Shown: positions 37,586 through 51,200 of the stretch, one piece after another | Numbering within the stretch: position 1 is the first letter of the stretch | Layout of the letters: each line of letters starts with the position of its first letter | Source of the DNA: Formicarius rufipectus | Lineage: Eukaryota; Chordata; Aves; Passeriformes; Formicariidae | Reading direction: 5' to 3' | Length of the DNA: 64,000 nt | Assembly (NCBI GenBank): GCA_013399695.1 | Contig: VXAU01000197.1 | Span: forward strand, 3,870,557 to 3,934,556 | The notes under the pieces: model-generated | What the model saw: the letters and a program-made list of their open reading frames with translations, nothing else | Told to the model about the DNA's origin: nothing | The model's database searches: none | Position numbers and translations under genes: made by a program

Positions 37586-40500
37586 TCGTACTGCACCATT
37601 ACACAAAGGCAGAGGCCCTGCAAAGCAGTGATGGTCTCTAATGGGACAAGTTCTTTCATCTTCCTAACTGTTCTGCTGCTGGACCAGAAAGGTTTATTAT
37701 TGCTATTATTGTGGTATAGATTGGTTCAGTGAAGCAACAAACCAAACTCAAAATCAAACATTTCCCATTCTTCTTGTCAAATACTTGGAATTGTCTGTCA
37801 CTTCCCACTTTTGAAGTATTTTCAGAGTTCACTGTACCTTTGCTCTTTCAATTAAATGGGCTGTGTAGGTTCAGGAATATTGTCAGCTGATATTCTGGAG
37901 AAGGAGGTAGTTCCCCTGAAGTTGGTTTGCCACATTGGAACAGGAGCTGTAGAAAGCTTGTGTCTCTCCTTGGTGTATTGCAAATTTACTTTGGATATTT
38001 TCTTCGGTCACAATTTCTACCAGGCAGCACGTTGGCTGTGAATCATGGAGTGGAAGCTGCTGGGTAAGACACTTGACCAGTTGATTGAGTCTGTACAACA
38101 GCTCTGCAGCCTGAACTTCCTGAAAAAAGAAATGCCAGGCAATAACGTGCTGCTGCTCTCAGTTGTGACTCAGTGTGTACTTTCCTGGTCAGGGAGGAGG
38201 TGAAGGTTTGCAGAAATGCCTCTTTTAGGTGCTGAAATCACAGGGTCAGAATGAGCCCTCAAGAAAACTGATGCTTCTTGAAGGCTTTCAGCTTGTACCA
38301 ATATTACTCCTAAAAGCTTGTAAGAAGTCCTGCATATTTCCACTCTTCTTGGTTGATGGCTGACACTGCTGATGGAAGGACGGCAGTGGTGATGGTGGGA
38401 GATAAGGTGGACAGTGTGCCAGCATGGTGACAGAAAAGTTGGCTTGTCTTTTATCTTTTCCCAAACTCACCTGTGGCTATCACTTGAGAAGAGGAAACAA
38501 GAGATACACAGCTACAAATAAAAGTTAAAATTGAATTTTTTTTGAAAGATAACCAGCATGTCACAGAACAATTACAAATACTTCAGGCCACCCCTCCAGC
38601 TGCTGGAAATCACTGTTATCCCATTAACTTTTGTGAACTGCACCTTATTGAGGACTTGGCCTTTGTGAAATTTGCCTTAGCCTCGAGCTGACTGGATTGC
38701 TGAGCATCCTGCCTGTTACAGGTCATTTTAATTTGGATTCAAACTGCTCAGAGCAGTGTTTAGCTCCAAAGCCTCCCTGGGTCCTATTACTTCCAAAACA
38801 CTCTTCCTGGTGGACATTTTTTGCCTTTCTAGGCACAGATGAGTGTAAGAACTTGGCTATTACTGTCATATGGGAAACTGTGGGGAGCTTGAGACATACC
38901 TACAAGTTTAATAGCTTCATGTCACAGAGGATGTGACAACTCAGAGGATAGTGACGAATAAAGCTGAGTAGAGGTGTAAATTCTTTCTTAAGCTATCTCT
39001 AAAGACTTCTTTTCCCCCAAAAAATGGCAGGTTTTACACTCATTGGACTTGTTTGAAGTAATTGCTTGATGATAATTTATTGTATACAAGGAATTTCAAA
39101 GTCCAAGCATTTTTTTATGTTTCCCTTTTAGAATCTACTCAGGGTTTTTATTTATTGCCACTGCGTTGTTATTTTCTGAGTAAATGTGTCTTCCTGGCTG
39201 TATTGACAGAAATCTTTTTCAGTTTTCTTGACTCTATAAAGCCCTTTTGAATCTAGTCAATCTGCAAATGTAGCAAACTGTTGGACTTAATCTAGATTTA
39301 AAAACAGAAAGAGGTGATTCAGGGCCCTCATGTTGTGGAAGTGAATGGACTAAGACCTCACTCACTAACTCATCTTCTATTTCTTCTTTTTTTTTTTTTT
39401 TTTTTTTGTGAACTGGAAATAAGGTTTTGAAAGCAAATACATCATTTGGAAGACATTTAAAAAATCAGTTTTGTTTTCTGAAGTTCTAATTTATCAGAGT
39501 TATTTGGCCTGTTCATTGGGTACTTGTGTAGTAGTTTTGTCTGATATAAATCTGCAGCAGTTTGTAGTGTGGACTGTGCTCAGTTCTAGCCCTGGCAAAG
39601 AGGTCACAGTGGTAAAGTCTGTGTCTGGCATTGCATGTAAAGACGTGAACTTGCCAATACAGGGTTTTGTGTCTGTCAAACCAGAGATCAGGACATCCTG
39701 AGCTCCTGCACACATCCCCCAGAGCTCACACCTCTGCAGTGGGAGGGCAGGTCCCAGCAGCATTAGAATGAGTTGCCAGTTTAAAGTGAGCCCTTAATTG
39801 AAAGGGTTGTCTCGGAGTTCCCACTTTACCTCCTCGGTTTCGGACCAAGCCTCATTCACAAGCATCTAATGAAGAGAAAGATACATAATTGCTGGCCAGC
39901 CTTCAGCAAGCAACTGTAATTAGAATTTCTGTTCTATGGGAATTAGAGTACTGAATATAAAATGGAAGAAAAATCTGCTTAAGATACCCATTGAAATATA
40001 AAGATTAAGATTGCATTTCTTTGGGTCTTTACTGTTGCTGTTTTTCAATGCATCTGTCAAGCAGCATCTAACAGATTGATTATGTCCTCGTGGCTTAGCT
40101 CTTACTCCTGGTTTTTTTGGTGTTGATTAATTACGAGGTTAAGCTCATTTTCCTTGCAGAATGAGGATACCTCATTCTTCTTTTCATTTCAGGGTCCACA
40201 TTTATTGCTCTCTTCTTTCATCTAAGGCTTCAAAGAATTTTAAAGAACTGGACCAAATTCTGCACTGACTTACTTTGTGCCAAACTGCACCTACTTGAAC
40301 TTGGTTGAGTAAGGCAGGACAGAATGTAGTCCATTGAAACAATATTTTTATTGCCAAATGATAATCTGAATTTATTTGATGCAGGGTGACAGAGTAGCCA
40401 CACTAAAAAATAGAGGCATGTTATGGTCTCTGTTTTACAAATGACACAGGATAGTTAAACTGAGAATTTCAAAGTACTGTAAAGTTCTGACCCTTGCAGG

Positions 40501-43500
40501 TGATGTTAAAGCTCCTGCTGACCTCATGGGAGAGAGAGAGAGTGACGAGAAGACTTTTTTTGCGGAGTTGTTAACACAGGTCAAATTCTGAGGATTATTT
40601 AGATCAAGACTGAGTAGAGAGGAAAAATAAACATCTTCTAATATTTCATTTTGAAAAAGATGGTTTTATTTTTAAATGGTCTCTTTTTTATTTTGTTTTC
40701 CCCCAAGACTCAACAAAGCCCAAAAGGCTCCAATGCAACACTTCCCAGTGCTCTGAGTTTTCAATTTGATGAGTTAATTGAAAATCTGCATTGTTGTTTC
40801 CCTGAAAACATCTTTAGGTTGATTTTGTTTGATCAGTGAAATAAAAATTCCAGTATATTCTCAGCTCAGTCCAGAAGCCACTTGCCAAAAGTCACACAGT
40901 GAATGGTGCCAACCCTGGGAGCAGAAAACAGTCTCTCTGTCCCTTTTTTATATTGTGCCGCGTACTTTATAGAGAACTCCATTAAAAATCTGTGTGTCAT
41001 CCAAATTTGTGTGGCTCTCCGATGAAATCCCTTCAGCTGATTTCCTACTGGAGCATCTTGTGCTCCAAGCTCTGAGGCAGAGGTGCCAAGAGGAGGCAGG
41101 GGTACCAACAGGGGGCAGGGTGAAAGGAGGGTGTCACTTCTGGCGTCCTTCGCACACCCTGGGAGTTACCCCAGAGCTGTGTCCCGTGTAGAGAAGCTGT
41201 GCAGGATTCTCCCTCGGAATTCCCATTTCCCAAAGCTCTGCTGTGACCAGTTGTGACTTTGGGGGGATGGTTGCCTGGTGTTTGTGCTTGTGCTCTGCAG
41301 GGTCTCCTCTCTCTGGCTTTGCGTGAGAAGAGGAGCAGGAGTGTTTCTCCCTCCTTGCTGTTTCCCGGGACTGCTCCAGCCACAGCTGCACCAGAGGGAG
41401 TCATTGCTGCTCGAGGGAAAGCTCTGCAATGTTCCCTTTGCAGTGGATTAAAGGGGGTAACAGCACACTTGGCAATTTGTAAAATATTACTGCAGACTGA
41501 TAAATCTTTCACTAACACGGTTTTATCAGTGGCAAAAAAAATAACGTCTTTTTAATCAAGTGACAGACTTTACAAAACCTGCAGTGCCAGGGCCTTTAAA
41601 ATAGCCTGAAGCAGACAGTGTTTTAAAGCATTAAACTTTTAACAGCTGTTCCTTTTCTTCCTCACACCGCTGCACTTGAGGGAGAAGTTGAATTCTTCTA
41701 AAGTCAGTGGAGTGACAAGGGAAAAAAAATGAAAGGGAGAAGATAATCGAGTCCAGGACTTTGTCTGCTCCGTAGTTTAGTGTTGGCAGTTCCAGTGCTG
41801 CAGATTTCACCCCTGTACTTCAGTGCCAGTCCATTTGATATTCCTTTTACAAAACATTCTTGGATGCACTGATTAAATGAATTTTCAATGCCAGCTTCCA
41901 GCTGGAAAGGAAAAGCCTCACAGCTGCAGGTCAAAGGCATGGGCTCCCAAATGGAGGCACTGCAAAGGTAGACAAACACTTAAAGAGTATGAAGAATCCT
42001 CCTTTCCAGCTGATCTCTCAGGTTTCAACTGATAATGGTAAAATAAATTTGTGCCTTGTGCATTTGGTGAAGATCGAGATCATCCCGTGCTTTTCCACAA
42101 TATGATGTGATTTCTCTCCCCAGCAGATCTGCCTTATTTCATCCCCCCAAAAATTTGATCCATCTGGAGAAAAGCCTTAAGTCAGCAAATGTAAAATGTA
42201 AAAATGTATGTTTTCATTTTCTGCAATGTCTAAACATTTCATTTTGATAGGAAATGATGAAATCATGTCCTGTCATTTCACCACAGTTTCAGCATTCCTG
42301 ACATTGGAATCTGTCTGAACTTTTCACCTCAGGATGAAGCAACTTTGGAGAAGAAAGCACTTTTTCTGCTCTCTTCTAGTAATCAGGAGACAGGGAAACT
42401 CACAAAAATGCACCACCAAAACTAAAAGTTGTAATAATAACTGCTGAGTTCAGTCCATGTGCTGTTGATGTTGGTTATTAAGGAACCAGGAACAATTTTC
42501 ATCTGTCTCTGGGATGAGAAGGAGACATGGCAAAGATGAATTCTCAATGTAGAACTGATATAATAGCCTTGCATCTCCCAGGAATTGTCTGAAACTCACC
42601 TAAAGCCATTGAAGTTACTGGATTTGTCTCCTTCATATTCTGCCAATTCATCATTCTGACGTGAATCTTGCAAACTAACAAGGTTTCTGTGGCATTATCT
42701 GCCTTTTTGTAATCATCCATACTGAAAATCCCAGTGTGACTGCCACAGTCGCTGTTGACTGCACTTCCTTTATATTTATGGAAGGCTATAAGCTCGTAAG
42801 ATACAAAGCTTGTCTGTAAAAGAAAAATTCCAAATAATTCCTGAATGGAGACTTCAAAATTCTACAGAAGATCCCCAGAAATCTGTCCCTTTGTGCTTCA
42901 TGGGAAAGAATATCTGTTTCTTGTAGAGCCAGGGATGATAATCTCTTTTTGTGGGTATTTCTCTTCCTTTATTGAAGGAATATGTCTATATCCATAAAAA
43001 GAATGAGGCAAAAATCTAAAGAATATCTGAACAGTAATGCCAAAGGGACCTGTGTGGGCAAATTTAATCATTTGCTGAGCACAGAAGGGGCTGATGGATG
43101 TCCCTAAGGTGTTAAACAATTGCTGAGGTGCAGGTCTGTGACTGTTGAAAACTGCCACGGGGCTGCCATCCCTGTCTATGCTTCCCATGAGTGCAGCTGA
43201 GTGAAAATGAGTCAGTTTATTCTTTTTTTGTTGAATGAGCTGTGTGCCTGCCCAGCTCCATGACTGAGTCCTTTCCAGATGCTCACAGTGCTGGGCAAGG
43301 AGTGACACTGGAGTGGATTGAGTAGCTGAGGGCCAGAGGTGGCCAGGAGTGCTTCTTCCTGTTGTGTATTTGCTGAAGTGACCTGTGAAGTCATGGCTTG
43401 GCATTCCCATGCTGTCACATCCTTAGTCTGACACCATCCCTGCAAAAGCCTTATCCTGGCCCTGTACCTGTGAATCCCTCCAGTGGAGGTGCCCAGGAAC

Positions 43501-44438
43501 TGTCATGAAGCTCTTCCAAGTGGCTCACTTGTTTCTGAGGGTCAGATTTGTGCAGTGGAATACACTTGGGTAGTAATGTTCAAATCCCCTTGTGTTTCCA
43601 AAGGCATTAGTGGTCTTAGAATTTTTAGCTGCTTTCCCAACCCACCTCATTGAATATTGAACCCCAGTATTGAGAGGTTCTCCAGGACCTCAGTGAGAAG
43701 AAGTGGTTGATCTCTAGAAAAAATATACTGAGGGAGCAAGGAACAGACAGTAAAGGGAAATTAGTTCTCTTCTTCCTTCCACTGGGCTAACCCAGCAGCG
43801 CAGTGCTGAAGCACATGATGTTATGCTGGTATAAATTATATAAATTGGGCTCAGGTCATCCAGTAACACCTGTCTCCAAAAGAAGAACTTGCATTAATCA
43901 TTATGAATTGTGATTCTTTCTCTTAAAAAGTTCCCTTTAGCTTTAAAACTCTGTGTTCCTCAGTTCCGGTGACTGCCACTTTCTTTGAGAAGATGGGTTA
44001 TTTATAGCTCTTTGTGCTTGCTCTGAGCCATCCTCTAGATCATGACACAAAACTCTGTGTTGCTTTGTTACCACACAGTAAAAAGTTGCCATGTGCAAGA
44101 TAAATTACTGCCTTCTCAGCCCAATTTGGGATTTTTCTGGACATATCAGATACACCATAGCCACTACATGACTTTGCTCTTGCTTCTCATTTGCAGGCTC
44201 TCCAGGTATTACCTGTGGAAGGAGTCGGTCTTACTAAAATAAAAATGCATGTAACAAGGTATTTTCAACTGCTTTTAATATGCTTAAATCCTGTGAATGT
44301 ATGAGGACTGTATCAGCATTAGCTGAGGATGAGGCTCATGATGTGGGATTAGTAGAGAAACTACTGATCAGGTGTGAGGTATCCTGAATATTACCTGTGG
44401 AATACTTGTAGGACTCTTGGAGTTCTGAGAGGCGACTG
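37586..44438 (+). other. Downstream intron, first part: no exon recognised
   Basis: The exon frame continues open to 37732 and then stops. Beyond that the sequence is ordinary intron, with a T21 tract at 39387, an ancient-repeat-like word at 40251-40268, and a somewhat G/C-richer patch around 41080-41450. I looked for the next TMEM132 exon, expected to begin with a V-S-[DE]-R-C-D-Y-like stretch, and did not find it. Confidence 0.55.
39387..39407. repeat. T21 homopolymer
   Basis: An uninterrupted run of 21 T follows a TTCTTC-rich lead-in. On the minus strand it would be an A21 tract, but no retroelement body is recognisable next to it. Confidence 0.9.
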
Positions 44439-44790
44439 ACTGCACCCCACGGAGTGATGCACAGGACAAGAGCAATGGCAGCAACAACAACTGCCTGCAA
44501 AACTCCCATTCTCTGCTCCCTGGAACTGCTGGAGAGAGGGAGGAGTGGGAGGAGAGGGGTGTTCTTGGGACTGATTTATTTATTACTTTTTAGTTTTATT
44601 ACCTTTAGTTTTAGTTCTTCCCTTGTTAGTAACAAATTTAACTACTTAGCTACTCTGAGTTTGTTTTGCCATTATCTCTCAGCTGTTTTTTGCCTTTTCT
44701 CCCTTTTCCTTTCCCTCTGGGAAAGTGGGGGGCCTGGAGGTTTGGGTGGACACCGGGTGAAAACCACCATGTTGTCTTATTGTCATCTTA
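44439..44790. mobile_element. Possible LTR-like or unclassified repeat tract next to the RTE-like element
   Basis: The stretch has a G/A-rich block (GGAGAGAGGGAGGAGTGGGA, around 44531), a T-rich middle with repeated TTTAGTTTTA words, and a C/T-rich block. It ends in CTCTGGGAAAGTGGGG and a GAAAACCACCA segment. This order recalls avian endogenous-retrovirus LTRs, but I could not find matching TG...CA ends, a primer-binding site or a target duplication. No open frame with retroviral character is present. Treat as a repeat candidate only. Confidence 0.25.
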
Positions 44791-45281
44791 TTGTCGTCAT
44801 CTTCCCCACGGACACGCCCTTGTCGTGGGGGAGAAGCTTGTGTGCCCTTATGAGGTTGTGAGCTATGCTGGTGGTGGTTTATGCCTCCGGTAGGGTCTCC
44901 CATGCTGGTCAGGTCTCAACTGAAGGGTCAAAGTGTGTCCTCGGGCAGGATGGGCTCGTCAGCCACCCAGCAACCATCCTAGGAGAAGGACAACTCTAAC
45001 TCCACACCCGGGCAGATGGAGCTCGCTCAGCCCTGTAAGGCCATCCATCTAAGAGAAGGATACTCTACCTAAACCTACATCCTGAGCACCTCGCTATCAC
45101 TGTTCAAGCTTGCTAGGTCCTGGCAGATGAACCTCAGGAGTAAAGGGTGGGGCCAGTTCTGTGGTTCACACTGTGCCTCACCTAAAAAATCCACTGCACA
45201 GGCTTGAGGGACTCACCCACTCCACGTGGGCAGAGCCCTCCCAAATCTTCGTTCGCAAAGTCTAGCCATGATGATGATGAC
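44791..45281 (+). mobile_element. RTE-clade-like retroelement derivative with (ATG)n tail, coding body apparently missing
   Basis: The 5' part contains words I associate with the leader of RTE-clade non-LTR elements: CCCTTGTCGTGGGGGAGAAG at 44817-44836, then GCCTCCGGTAGGGTCTCCCA near 44883-44902. The 3' part ends CTTCGTTCGCAAAG, then CCATGATGATGATG at about 45267-45280, like an RTE tail with its ATG microsatellite. A complete RTE is about 3.2 kb and encodes an endonuclease and reverse transcriptase. Here the two ends are about 400 bp apart and no such domain is visible, so it is either internally deleted or a SINE-like derivative. In birds the known RTE is AviRTE, patchily distributed and attributed to horizontal transfer; I cannot confirm that this copy belongs to it. 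A clean target-site duplication was not found. Confidence 0.55.
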
Positions 45282-48200
45282 AAATATGAAGGAAAGGAAG
45301 AGCCTATGTGTGTTAGGAAGGCTGAGGTCAAAAGGACATAGTGAGTCTGAATTTTTAATGATGACCTGTTCTCTCTTTGTTGGTAATGAAGAAAGGAAGC
45401 ACATTCTAATGGTTAAACATGGGATGGGATTTTAGGCCTTACAGATTCTAATAAGGGCTCAGTCTGCATGTGACAATTTCCATTTCTTCCTGAATGAGAT
45501 AACAATTAGAGAACTCATTGGATGGTTTTTCAGCTGCTGCACTGCAATGTGCTGGTGACAGTGTGGGCTCTGACATGTGCTTTCAGCTGTGACATTAGTG
45601 TGCTGTTGTGATCCCTGGCATGTATTTTATTTGATCTGTCTCAGCACAGACCCATACAAAAGATGTACAGTGGTTCTGAATTACCCTGACAGATAAAGAG
45701 CATTAATACCAAATCCCTGAGATCTTTACATAAAATGTACTATATAAGCATCATTATTATGACTGTTAATAACATACATAACCCTAACTAGGACAGAGCA
45801 CAGAGTCTTTAGGAAGCACTGCTGTTAAATTTAACTTAATCACAGCCCGTACAAAATACTATCATGATAAAATATTAGTGACTGAGTAAGGAAGGATTTA
45901 GAAATATTTTCAGACTTCTTATGTATCAGAGTCTGCGCAGGTTGGCTGACTGAAGATTTCTTTTATTCACTGTCTGGACCATTTTTCATGCATTTCTAGG
46001 ACCTTTTTTGAGGCAAGCATGTAACCCTCTTTGCCTGAAGCTTAAAGGGTAAGGACTTTGTACACCAGGCCACAAGCTAAGTCAATTGACACAGGTGAGG
46101 TAAGATTCAGACCTTTGTGGCTGATCCACTGAAATAGAGTACTTTTCAAAATTATGTTTCTATTCTGGTTTGGGCAGATAATCATGTTCAGTATTTACCA
46201 GACCAAGAATTAATTAATAAGCAGTGAAGAAATGTAGACACAGGTCTAGAGGGTGAACAGTTCCCTTTGGTAGCTTCATCTCTCCCTCCTGCAGTTCTTC
46301 TCCAGTTGCCATCCAGCTGTTCCACACTGTTGCTGCTGCTTTTGCTCTTGTTCTGTGCCTGCTGTGTCTTTTCTCTCTGTTTCTGCCCTTACTCACCCTC
46401 TGGATTGCCAGTTGTTAGCCTTCTTCTATCAGTCCCATTGCTAAGCTTTTCTGAAAGCTTTTGAGACAATAAAATACACAGTGGCATCCTAATGGCCCAG
46501 GAGCAGCATTGGCTGCATGTCTGGATCCTGCAGTTTCTTATTTAGGATTTGTAGAAGTTCTCAGCTTTGATTTGTGCAGATAGGTAAGCTCAGGCAGACC
46601 AAACGTGTCCCATGAAAGACCAATTCATTCTTTTCCAGAGATCCTTTTGGTGTGGCATAATTTTTCAAATTGCTATCCTTAAATAGCTCAGAATGAGTAT
46701 GTTTTGAGACAGATTTTTTTTTTTGCGTTGTTTGATTTTATTGTGAGCAGTGTCGTCCAGGCTTGTGCTCTCAGCTCTTCCCCCATGTTCCATGATGACC
46801 CTTTAACTTCTCTTTGCAGTTACTTAAAAAAAAAATGCTGTAGTGCTTCTGAAGGATCTCAAGAGCATAAGAGGTAAACCAGCCAAGCATGTCTGAAAAG
46901 TGCTTGAGATGTCAGACTATGAGGAGTTATCTGAGTCCAGTTTATTAGCAAAAGTGATTATCTATAATAGTTCTCATGCTTTACACATGTGACAGGTCTG
47001 TTGCCTTTCCTTGGTGTTGTATTTGTTTGTAGGACACAGTAGTGCAGTTGTTTTTCCCACATCAGCTACCCGTGGAAATGGTGAACAACTTCCCTGTTTC
47101 AGCCTCAGTTTGCAGCACCATCTTGTTTAAGTGGTTATTGGATGATAAGCCTGATTTCTGAATATATTTAGGCATTGAAATCCAATTAATTTAATTGCAA
47201 ATTAGAAACCTAAGCACCCACAAAAAGTGGCTTTAATGGCTCTTCAGTTTTAGTTAAAAGTGTAACTGTGTATTTAGAGCAGGTGGGTATTACAGAAAGC
47301 TGATATTTTCTCCCAACTTATATAATCTCTTCCATATAATAACTATTAAAAATAATGTGATTATTTGCAAGCAGGTAATTATTTTGCAGCTGTAAACAGT
47401 TTTTGTTTGAGTAAATTGAGGGCATCTCCTTTAGACTTCAGGATCTGAGTGCCTTCAGCAATTTCTTGTAGTGTTTGTGAGCATGTGAAAAGCTGTTGTA
47501 GTGTTTGAAATTTTGTGCAGACCTGGAGCTGATACCAAAGTGAAATCTGTGAATATGACGTTCCATTACATGCTCCATTTCATTCTACTGAAAGCCAGAG
47601 AGGGAGATGTGAAACTTCAGTAATGAAGGAAAGTATCATTTGCCCTGGTGACGAGGCATCTAAAGGCACAATGGATGCTACTAAACTACATTTTATGCAT
47701 TGTCTGTGAGCATTATATTAATTGCACTTGACTGCCACTAAATAAAAAAATCAGGGCTGGTCTCACATACCCAAACACAATTTCTGTTAATGATGGGGTC
47801 TCATTTCTGCCACTGAAAATCCAGGGTTAACCCAGTGTAGTTAATGGGATTGCTCTGCACTTTATTTGATGAAGAGAAGAGCAAGCCTGTTCCTTATTGG
47901 GACGTTGTGTCTAAGCACAGCTCTCACTGTCACTGGATGGTTTATTTTGGCATCAGCTCCCTGCTGAAAGCAAACATCAGCCAGAGCCAATTTCAGTTGT
48001 TTCAGTGCCATCGCCATAAGTCAGCCCGTGTTTCCTTGAAAGTTCTTCACACATTTTGATGACGCTGAGCTGAGTTTCAAGCTTGTAACAAATCTTGAAA
48101 GCCACTGTTTCCCTGGGGCTGAGAATTTCCTCACAAGGATTTCACACAGGCCTGCAGACAGGATAAGGAACAGCCCCTCTGGCAGTACAGTTGTATGTAC

Positions 48201-51200
48201 TATGCTAATTTTTGAAGACACCTTGACAAGTAGTTTTCCAAATTCTGCCCTTTGTTCCCAGGTTAAAGAATGTGTGTGTCTAATCTCATCTTGACTCTCC
48301 CTTCTCTAAGTAGATTCAGCTGGATGGCATTCAATGATACTCATTTCTTTGGAGCTCAGGCTGCCAGGAAAGCTGTATGGAAGTGAGATTAACCTCATCC
48401 TGTACTTTGGTACCCAGCTCTGACAGTTATCATCTGCTCTCCAGCAAGGCTAATTACTGAGAGGAGTTTTCTTCACGGGCTGGTTGGCTGGTTGTTTTGT
48501 TGTTGTTGGGGCTCTGAGAAAACTGAGTGGATAAAATGAGACATTAAATGTCATAAAGTGTCCTTGACACAGGAAAACTGCAGAAAAGAAATTACTAGGG
48601 AACATGAATGACTGTGATGATCCCAGAATCACATTAGTTGGGTGCAGATGTCCTCAACTCCACAGCTCAGGGAACAGTGAGGAAATGATCTGTTATAGTG
48701 CTGGTGGAAAGGGGATCCCCAGTGGAAGGGTCTTGGTTGGTCTCCTTCCCACTTAGTCATCAGCAAAAGATGAGTTACCTGCTGTACACCCTGTCAAGGG
48801 TGAAATGATCAGCTGTTTACAAACTTTAAAGAGATATGTTTAACCATGTGCTTTTGCCAGAGGTTGGTATAATATGTCAAGACACTGTTAATCCTTTCTT
48901 TAGCCATAAACTGCCCCTTATTTTACAGTGATTTCCCCAGGTTTGGTAAGATTTAGCTTTGTCTGGTCTGTCAGACTCTATTTGTTTTGTTTAGTGAAAG
49001 GATCCAATGAAGGATTAGAGAAACAACTTGATTGTAAGGCAGAGGTTTTCAATGTGCTTTAAGGTCACTGAGCTCATGTAGTCTAATGGGAGTTGAGCAC
49101 TCAGCTCCAGGTTTCATTGCATAATGTAATTCAAGAGATCAGTTTAAGTGCATGATCTGAACCATCCCTGGCAAGGTCTGGCAGTAAGCAGGTGATGTTC
49201 ACCAACCCCAAAGCAGAAAAAGTCTCATCCCCCAGCCAACTGCAGTGAGTATGGAAAATTCAGCTGAATCCTCAGACTTACTGCTCAGCTATCATTGCAG
49301 TTTCCTTCAGCAGAGGTTTCAGATGCAAAGTTCTCTGCTCAGTCCCACCTGGGATCTGCAGTGCACAGGCTGGAATTGAGAAAGACCATCTATGTCTTCT
49401 GGAACTCAGTCCCTGTGCAGGTCAGTTTGCTGCTGGCAGATTTCATGGGTGTTTCAGGGCTGCCCTAAGTTTTAATGAGTTTTAATCATATAATTACAAT
49501 GAGACCACTCAGACTCCAGGCTTTTCTGGAATTTGGAATGTTTTCTCTTCCTGAGATCATCCTCAAATTGGCTTTTTCGTTAGGAGCTGACACTGCAGTG
49601 ACCAGTCCAGTTATCTCTAAGTGGAAAAGCATCATATGTTGTTTTTTTTTCCTTCTTCACAGCAGGACAGGAATGCAGGAGGCCAGAGAAGGAGGGACTA
49701 AGACTAACCAGAGCATATCTCTGAGATGTAACTCTGAGACAGTCCCTGCTTAGTGAAGAAAGAAAATAAGGAAAAAACTCGCTGAAAACAATCTGATTGT
49801 GCCTGCAAGGGTATCATTGTAAAACAGAGGCAAACTGCTGAGGGTGATTTTCTTACCAAGATATAAACCACTGTAAAATGAATGCTGGCTTCCTGGGGAA
49901 CAGGGCAGCATCGTGATCTCCCACTGTCTAATTGTCTGTTCCACTAAAACTTACCTATCTAGCCTGGGGCTTCTGGGGGTTTGCATCAAGTCTTTGCTTT
50001 CATTTGTTAGAGGAATATTTTGCCCTTTCACGTGCAGTGTTGCCTGAAATACAGGAAAGAGCAGTTTCTAATTAAACTCCTGCCTAAATCCATTATAGCT
50101 TCTGAAGACACGGAGACAGGGAGATAAAAGAACTGTAATGATCCCAATATGTAAATAGAGATGTAAAAGTTTGTTTGGAGGAATGAAGGTTAGAGGGCAG
50201 ATAGGAAACCAAACATAAAGCCTCTTGGTAGAAATTGAATCACTGTATTAGTTATCATGGATTTTTGTAAAAATAATAATGCACATTCAGGTTTCAGTTT
50301 GTAAATGTGAAGTGACAGCCTATGAGTTAGCCACTGAAATGATATTATAGACCCAAAAAAGAGTAGTAGAGGAAATTGAGAAAGCAGAAGAGAGAGTTGT
50401 AATGCAATTGGACATCGGTATAAATACAAATCATGAAAGGGAGATTGATTTGATGAAAGATATGAAAGTCAGAAACTCGAGGTGCTAAAAAGATCATCTG
50501 CTCATCTGATAAAGAATGCCTGAGGCTGCACAACTTTTAGCTGAAACAGCCAGATTTGCTTAAGGTAGATGAACTTTAAAGTTGTATGAGGAATAATAGC
50601 ATAATGCAAGGAAAACTTGCTTCTGCAGTACGCACTTATGTGTTAAGAAGTTGTGCAAGAGAGAAAAAAGCTTGCATGGATCCATCCATTGGAAAATTAC
50701 CTTTGCTCATAAATTTGGCCAGAAGATATACAAGAAGTTATGGGAATAAGGAATTGCTGTAATCCAAAGACCCTATATAGTGACATTTCCATTGTAGCCA
50801 GCTATGAGGATTTGGGAGAAAGCACTCTTGGTGAAATGAGTCGTTCAGGCTATTTCTGGGAGTGGTTTTTTGTGCATAAAAAGCAGGTAGGACAGATACA
50901 GGTGCCATGTGAGTGGAGTCTCCATCTAAGTGTCTGCTAATGTGGAAGGATTTGCTTTGGCTTGTGAAAGCCTTTCAGAATTCATACCTATCCATCTCTG
51001 ACTGCAAAGAAATGGAAATCTCCCTTGTCTGCATATGTGTGAGGAAGGCTCACAAATCCAGATGAAACTGTGCTGAGATCCCCTGTCAGTGTCTGAGGCT
51101 GATAGAACAACTCTTTTTTAGTTTGGAAACCAAAAAGTTTTAAGTGCAGCTCCGTTCCCAGCAGTCCTGAAGGTATGAATAACTCCACACTGAGATTTGC

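Noticed and set aside
41045..41518. A 157-codon minus-strand frame
   Set aside because: It overlaps several other long frames in a G/C-richer patch. Low-complexity, Pro/Ser/Arg-rich translation suggests chance.
42898..43410. A 170-codon minus-strand frame
   Set aside because: No recognisable motif, no signal of codon constraint visible, and no paired splice sites or promoter.
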